Shown: piece by piece, positions 60,865 through 64,000 of the stretch
How the letters are laid out: every line of letters starts with the position of its first letter
Numbering within the stretch: position 1 is the first letter of the stretch
Source: Salaquimonas sp041736675
Lineage (GTDB): Bacteria > Pseudomonadota > Alphaproteobacteria > Rhizobiales > Rhizobiaceae
Assembly (NCBI GenBank): GCA_041736675.1
Contig: JBGSTD010000022.1
Span: 43,821-107,820 of the forward strand
Reading direction: 5' to 3'
Length of the DNA: 64,000 nucleotides
The notes under the pieces: generated by a model
Databases searched by the model: none
Seen by the model: the letters and a program-made list of their open reading frames with translations, nothing else
What the model was told of the DNA's origin: nothing
Position numbers and translations under genes: made by a program

Positions 60865-61854
60865 ATGCAACACTATTCTCTCCTCGATCTCTCGCCTGTC
60901 CCGGAAGGTTCCAATGCATCCGATGCATTGTCCAATTCGTTGGACCTTGCCCAACGCGCAGAAGCCTTGGGCTATCATCGCTATTGGCTGGCAGAACATC
61001 ACAATATGCCCGGGATTGCCAGCGCGGCCACGGCTGTTGTCATCGGGCATGTGGCTGCGGGCACAAAAACCATTCGGGTAGGGGCAGGAGGAATAATGTT
61101 ACCCAACCATGCGCCACTTGTGATCGCGGAACAGTTTGGGACGCTTGCATCCCTCTTTCCTGATCGTATCGATCTCGGATTGGGCCGTGCGCCCGGAACA
61201 GACATGAATACCGCGAGGGCATTGCGCCGCAATTTACAGGGTGGAGATAATTTTCCCGAGGATGTGGCAGAATTGATGTCGTACCTTGATGAGCCGGCTG
61301 GCGAGGCGCGTGTGCGGGCGGTGCCCGGACAGGGAACGCATGTTCCAGTGTGGATACTGGGTTCAAGCCTTTATGGCGCGCAGTTTGCTGCCTATATGGG
61401 ACTGCCCTATGCCTTTGCTTCACATTTTGCGCCGCAAATGCTGGAAGAAGCATTGCACATTTACCGAACAAGCTTCAGGCCGTCAAAATCACTTAAAAGA
61501 CCTTACGCGATGATGGCTGCAGGAGTTTGCGCCGCAGAGACAGACGAGGAAGCGGTATATTTGCGGTCCTCCCAGATTTTGGCCTTCGCGCGCCTTCGAA
61601 CAGGGCGTCCCGGGAAATTGCCCCGGCCGGTTCATGATTTCGCAGGCGAGATACCCGCAGCGGTCATGGTACAAGTGGGGGAGGCATTGTCCTGTTCGGC
61701 GAATGGAAGCCCGAAGACAGTGCGCCATCAATTGGCACAACTTATAGAGCGCTACAAACCGGACGAACTGATGGTAACCGGGATGGTGCATGATCATGCC
61801 GCACGCTGTCGGTCTTTTGCCATTGCCTCGGAAGCCCTCCGCGATCTTTCATAA
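60865..61854 (+). CDS. LLM class flavin-dependent oxidoreductase (YhbW-like, 329 aa)
   Basis: A luciferase-like monooxygenase fold. The N terminus MQHYSLLDLSPVPEGSNASD is followed by LGYHRYWLAEHHNMPGIASA (about residues 36-55), IRVGAGGIMLPNHAPLVIAE, FGTLASLFPDRIDLGLGRAP, and the middle VPVWILGSSLYGAQFAAYMG, all as in E. coli YhbW and MsnO8-type relatives. FMN is the expected cofactor and the substrate is unknown. ATG 60865 with AAGAGGT upstream is chosen; the frame is open to 60808 with unrelated sequence. Monocistronic, divergent from the CHAT gene and convergent with cbbY. Confidence 0.9.
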   Translation: MQHYSLLDLSPVPEGSNASDALSNSLDLAQRAEALGYHRYWLAEHHNMPGIASAATAVVIGHVAAGTKTIRVGAGGIMLPNHAPLVIAEQFGTLASLFPDRIDLGLGRAPGTDMNTARALRRNLQGGDNFPEDVAELMSYLDEPAGEARVRAVPGQGTHVPVWILGSSLYGAQFAAYMGLPYAFASHFAPQMLEEALHIYRTSFRPSKSLKRPYAMMAAGVCAAETDEEAVYLRSSQILAFARLRTGRPGKLPRPVHDFAGEIPAAVMVQVGEALSCSANGSPKTVRHQLAQLIERYKPDELMVTGMVHDHAARCRSFAIASEALRDLS

Positions 61855-61968
61855 AATTCAACTGTGACTCATTATTCCTGAACTCAATGTTCCTGAAAAA
61901 TGTGACATCCAATACGCACATAGAAGCCGCTATTTAAAGCTAAGCATCCGCTTGGAACCCCGGAACAT

Positions 61969-62742
61969 TTACAAATCCGGGTTTGCAGCAACGGCCAGAC
62001 TGGTGTGATCTTCACGCCGCAGCAGCAGGTTGCGGATATCCGCCGGCAGGTCCGAAATCGATTTTGGAGAGCCCATTTCAAGATAGGAAAGCGGTTTGTC
62101 CAGATTCTCGATGACAAGGCTGGCGGAGGAAAAATCCTGTCCAAATGTATAAATGCCCGGCGTAACAATTGTTGTAAGTCCAGCCGTCACTGCGGCTTTC
62201 AATCCCTGATGGGAATCTTCAAATGCCACACATTGGCTGGCAGCCAGTCCAAGTTTTTCAAGTGCCAATAGAAAGACAGCGGGATCCGGTTTCTTGCGCA
62301 AAACCTCGTCGCCACAAGCAATTGCGTCAAACCAGGCAATGGACTGCACCCCAAGGGTGCTCGACAGCAGCTCATCCACATTCGGCCTGCTTGTGGTGGT
62401 GGCGATTGCAAGACGAAGACCAGCCGCCCTTGCATGGCGGATCATTGATGCGACGCCCGGACGCAATTTCAGCGCCCCGTTTCGAACAGCCCTGACATAA
62501 ACTTCCGTTTTGCGGGCATGCAATGCAGGGATGTCTATACCGCCAGTAAGTCCTGCAGATTTCATATAGGCTGCAATGCGCTCTTTCCCCCCTGTGGTAA
62601 GCAGCAGGACGCGATAGTCGTCAATCGACCATCGCCAGGTCAGCCCACTCTCCTGAAATGCCTGGTTGAAGGATGCGCGATGGATTTCCTCCGTCTCTGC
62701 CAAGGTGCCATCCACATCAAAGATCAGAGCCTCAAGGGACAT
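61969..62742 (-). CDS. cbbY: CbbY-like HAD phosphatase (257 aa)
   Basis: A HAD-IA hydrolase: DVDGTLAETEEIHRASFNQA holds the nucleophile DxD motif (DVDGT) near the N terminus, ATTTSRPNVDELL the second motif, and CVAFEDSHQGLKAAVTAG the acidic metal motif. The stretch TTGGKERIAAYM near residue 55 is specific for CbbY, which hydrolyses xylulose 1,5-bisphosphate, an inhibitory by-product of Rubisco. ATG 62742 gives the family start; it overlaps gph by 11 bases. No Rubisco genes lie in this window, so its role could be general sugar-bisphosphate clean-up. Confidence 0.85.
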   Translation of the reverse strand: MSLEALIFDVDGTLAETEEIHRASFNQAFQESGLTWRWSIDDYRVLLLTTGGKERIAAYMKSAGLTGGIDIPALHARKTEVYVRAVRNGALKLRPGVASMIRHARAAGLRLAIATTTSRPNVDELLSSTLGVQSIAWFDAIACGDEVLRKKPDPAVFLLALEKLGLAASQCVAFEDSHQGLKAAVTAGLTTIVTPGIYTFGQDFSSASLVIENLDKPLSYLEMGSPKSISDLPADIRNLLLRREDHTSLAVAANPDL

Positions 62743-63439
62743 TTTTTCCCAAATCCCGCAGCTTTGCAATTGCTCCAGAAACTTCCATCAGATTTTCAAC
62801 TACAAAATCCGCTCCCAGCTGCTCGACAGCGATATTTGTATAGCCGCCGCGAACGGCAATACTTGGTATACCTGCATTTTTTGCCGAAGTGATATCGGCC
62901 GGACTGTCACCGACCATGATCGAATTGGCAGGAAGTATCCCGGACAGGTTACAAACGTGCAACAGCATTTCCGGTTGTGGCTTTCGGGTCAAACAGGTAT
63001 CGCCGCCAACAACCGCATCAAGCATGTTGTCCCAGCCAAAATGAGCGATGATCTGGCGCGAGAAGTTCTCCGGTTTGTTTGTGACTACAGCAAGCTTTCG
63101 GTTTTCGGCCTTCAAGTCCCTCAACAAGCTGTCAGCACCTGCCATTGCCACTGTCATATTGGTGAGATTCGATGCATAGATCTCCATCATCTCGTCGGTT
63201 CGCAGCGACAGTGACTTATGATCCAGCCCGGTTCCAGCTTGCAGAAATGCCCGCTCCACCAGCTTCCTAACCCCGTTCCCAATCATCGACCTTACATCGT
63301 TCAGGCTGAGTGGTTCATGGTCATAAAGTTTCAGCAGTTCGTTCGTCGCCGCCGCAATATCCGGCGCCGAATCTATCAGTGTTCCGTCAAGATCAAAGAG
63401 GACCAACTCAGGCCAGTGTCGTTTGGTTTGTTCATCCAT
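62732..63439 (-). CDS. gph: phosphoglycolate phosphatase (HAD family, 235 aa)
   Basis: A HAD-IA phosphatase with the nucleophile motif LVLFDLDGTLIDSAPDIAAA (DxD) at the N terminus, VVTNKP (motif II), then LTRKPQPEML and MVGDSPADITSAKNAGIPSI (acidic motif). The sequence follows Gph, which removes phosphoglycolate made by Rubisco oxygenation or DNA repair. Reading left, it overlaps the cbbY start by 11 bases and starts 77 bases after the rpe stop. The order rpe-gph-cbbY on one strand points to a sugar-phosphate repair operon. Related HAD phosphatases with other substrates cannot be ruled out. Confidence 0.85.
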   Translation of the reverse strand: MDEQTKRHWPELVLFDLDGTLIDSAPDIAAATNELLKLYDHEPLSLNDVRSMIGNGVRKLVERAFLQAGTGLDHKSLSLRTDEMMEIYASNLTNMTVAMAGADSLLRDLKAENRKLAVVTNKPENFSRQIIAHFGWDNMLDAVVGGDTCLTRKPQPEMLLHVCNLSGILPANSIMVGDSPADITSAKNAGIPSIAVRGGYTNIAVEQLGADFVVENLMEVSGAIAKLRDLGKNVP

Positions 63440-63516
63440 GAATGTCCCTGCTTTCGGCCTGTGCCATTTGATCTCTTCACATTGCGGTCATGTCAGATGA
63501 ATTGGAAGAATTCTGA

Positions 63517-64000
63517 TCAGCGCCTGGTGGCGCTTCCAGCCGCTGTGCGTATCGCACTGATATTGCTCCTGTAAGCCGCTTCGTTGCCACCTGCAAAAAC
63601 GGCTGAGCCTGCGACGAGGACATTGGCTCCCGCGGCGCAAACAAGAGGTGCCGTCTGCGGTGTAACCCCGCCGTCGATTTCAATATCAATCGGCCGGTTG
63701 CCAATCAGCGCCTTGACCCTCGCCACTTTGTCGATGACCGAATGGATGAACTTCTGCCCGCCAAAACCGGGGTTCACCGTCATCAGAAGTACGAGATCAA
63801 GCCGGTCGAGAACATATTCGATGACATGTTCAGGCGTCGAGGGATTGAGCGATACCCCGGCCTTCTTGCCAAGATCGCGGATCGCCTGCAGCGAGCGGTC
63901 GAGATGTTTGGTGGCTTCGGCATGTACCGTGATGATATCGCAACCCGCATCCGCAAAGGCGGCCAGATACGGATCGCACGGCTCGATCATCAGGTGACAA
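63517..64000 (-). CDS. rpe: ribulose-phosphate 3-epimerase, C-terminal part (runs off the window)
   Basis: A (beta/alpha)8 epimerase that interconverts ribulose 5-phosphate and xylulose 5-phosphate. The visible part reads HLMIEPCDPYLAAFADAGCD, then VSLNPSTPEHVIEYV, LLMTVNPGFGGQKFIHSVID (with the substrate loop PGFGGQ) and IEIDGGVTPQTAPLVCAAGA with the second catalytic Asp. The N-terminal quarter, with the first catalytic Asp, lies beyond 64000. It supports the pentose-phosphate use of xylulose 5-phosphate made by the xyl operon elsewhere in the window. Followed by gph 77 bases on. Confidence 0.95.
   Translation of the reverse strand, partial: CHLMIEPCDPYLAAFADAGCDIITVHAEATKHLDRSLQAIRDLGKKAGVSLNPSTPEHVIEYVLDRLDLVLLMTVNPGFGGQKFIHSVIDKVARVKALIGNRPIDIEIDGGVTPQTAPLVCAAGANVLVAGSAVFAGGNEAAYRSNISAIRTAAGSATRR

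Noticed and set aside
1..64000. CRISPR array, rRNA or riboswitch
   Set aside because: No regularly spaced repeats, rRNA sequence or recognisable riboswitch core was seen in any spacer.

Overview
The window looks like chromosomal DNA of an alphaproteobacterium, most likely a member of the Hyphomicrobiales (Rhizobiales). The reasons are rhizobial-style genes and gene orders: a xylose operon with a ROK repressor, a single-domain ATPase and XylB-XylA; gst-queG next to uppP, an NDUFA9-type protein and tRNA-Leu; a DUF6356 gene beside a class II glutamine amidotransferase; and an Anbu operon. A DddP-like DMSP lyase hints at a marine lifestyle. Both points are inference from gene content; there is no rRNA in the window. 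No plasmid or phage structural genes, CRISPR array or intact insertion sequence were seen.

Layout. 0-1.5 kb: partial glutamine amidotransferase, DUF6356 protein, an Lrp/AsnC regulator and dUTPase. 1.5-12.5 kb: xylose region. The ROK repressor reads left and is followed closely by a di-heme cytochrome oxidoreductase and a CRTAC1/UnbV repeat protein. Divergently, xylF, xylH, xylG, xylB and xylA encode uptake and conversion of xylose to xylulose 5-phosphate. A nearly perfect 29-bp palindrome between the two arms is a strong operator candidate. 12.5-23.9 kb: housekeeping and mixed genes: SDR, LysE exporter, cysK, a cytochrome P450, gyrB, a panE-like reductase, a PilZ protein, the DddP-like protein, an OmpA-family lipoprotein and a short TadG-like protein behind a hairpin that contains its likely ribosome binding site. 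23.9-26.5 kb: arginine catabolism (arginase, ornithine cyclodeaminase) with a divergent Lrp regulator.

26.5-36.4 kb: a PRC-barrel exported protein, a YiiX-like cysteine hydrolase, then a left-reading set: circularly permuted ATP-grasp, alpha-E, transglutaminase and Anbu proteasome-like protease (the known Anbu operon), followed by a membrane haem/ferredoxin protein translationally coupled to a large MscS channel. 36.5-46.7 kb: omega-aminotransferase, lepA, aqpZ, rhodanese, a gst-queG-SDR operon, uppP and an NDUFA9-type protein.

46.7-48.1 kb: a tRNA-Leu(CAG) flanked by repeat-rich DNA on one side and by paired GGGTAC repeats plus a decayed IS3-family transposase end on the other, which looks like an old integration scar. 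48.1-60.5 kb: the most unusual part, seven left-reading genes. A cytosolic TPR-CHAT (caspase-like) protein and a DUF4384-like protein are followed by five exported proteins: one with a peptidoglycan-binding domain, a 429-residue protein, a 920-residue protein with three repeated GLWxG...C modules, a Tat-exported beta-propeller, and a 688-residue protein with a peptidoglycan-binding-like N terminus. The cluster looks lower in GC by eye than its neighbours and I recognise no described system in it.

60.8-64 kb: an LLM flavin oxidoreductase, then left-reading rpe (cut by the window edge), gph and cbbY, a small sugar-phosphate maintenance group.
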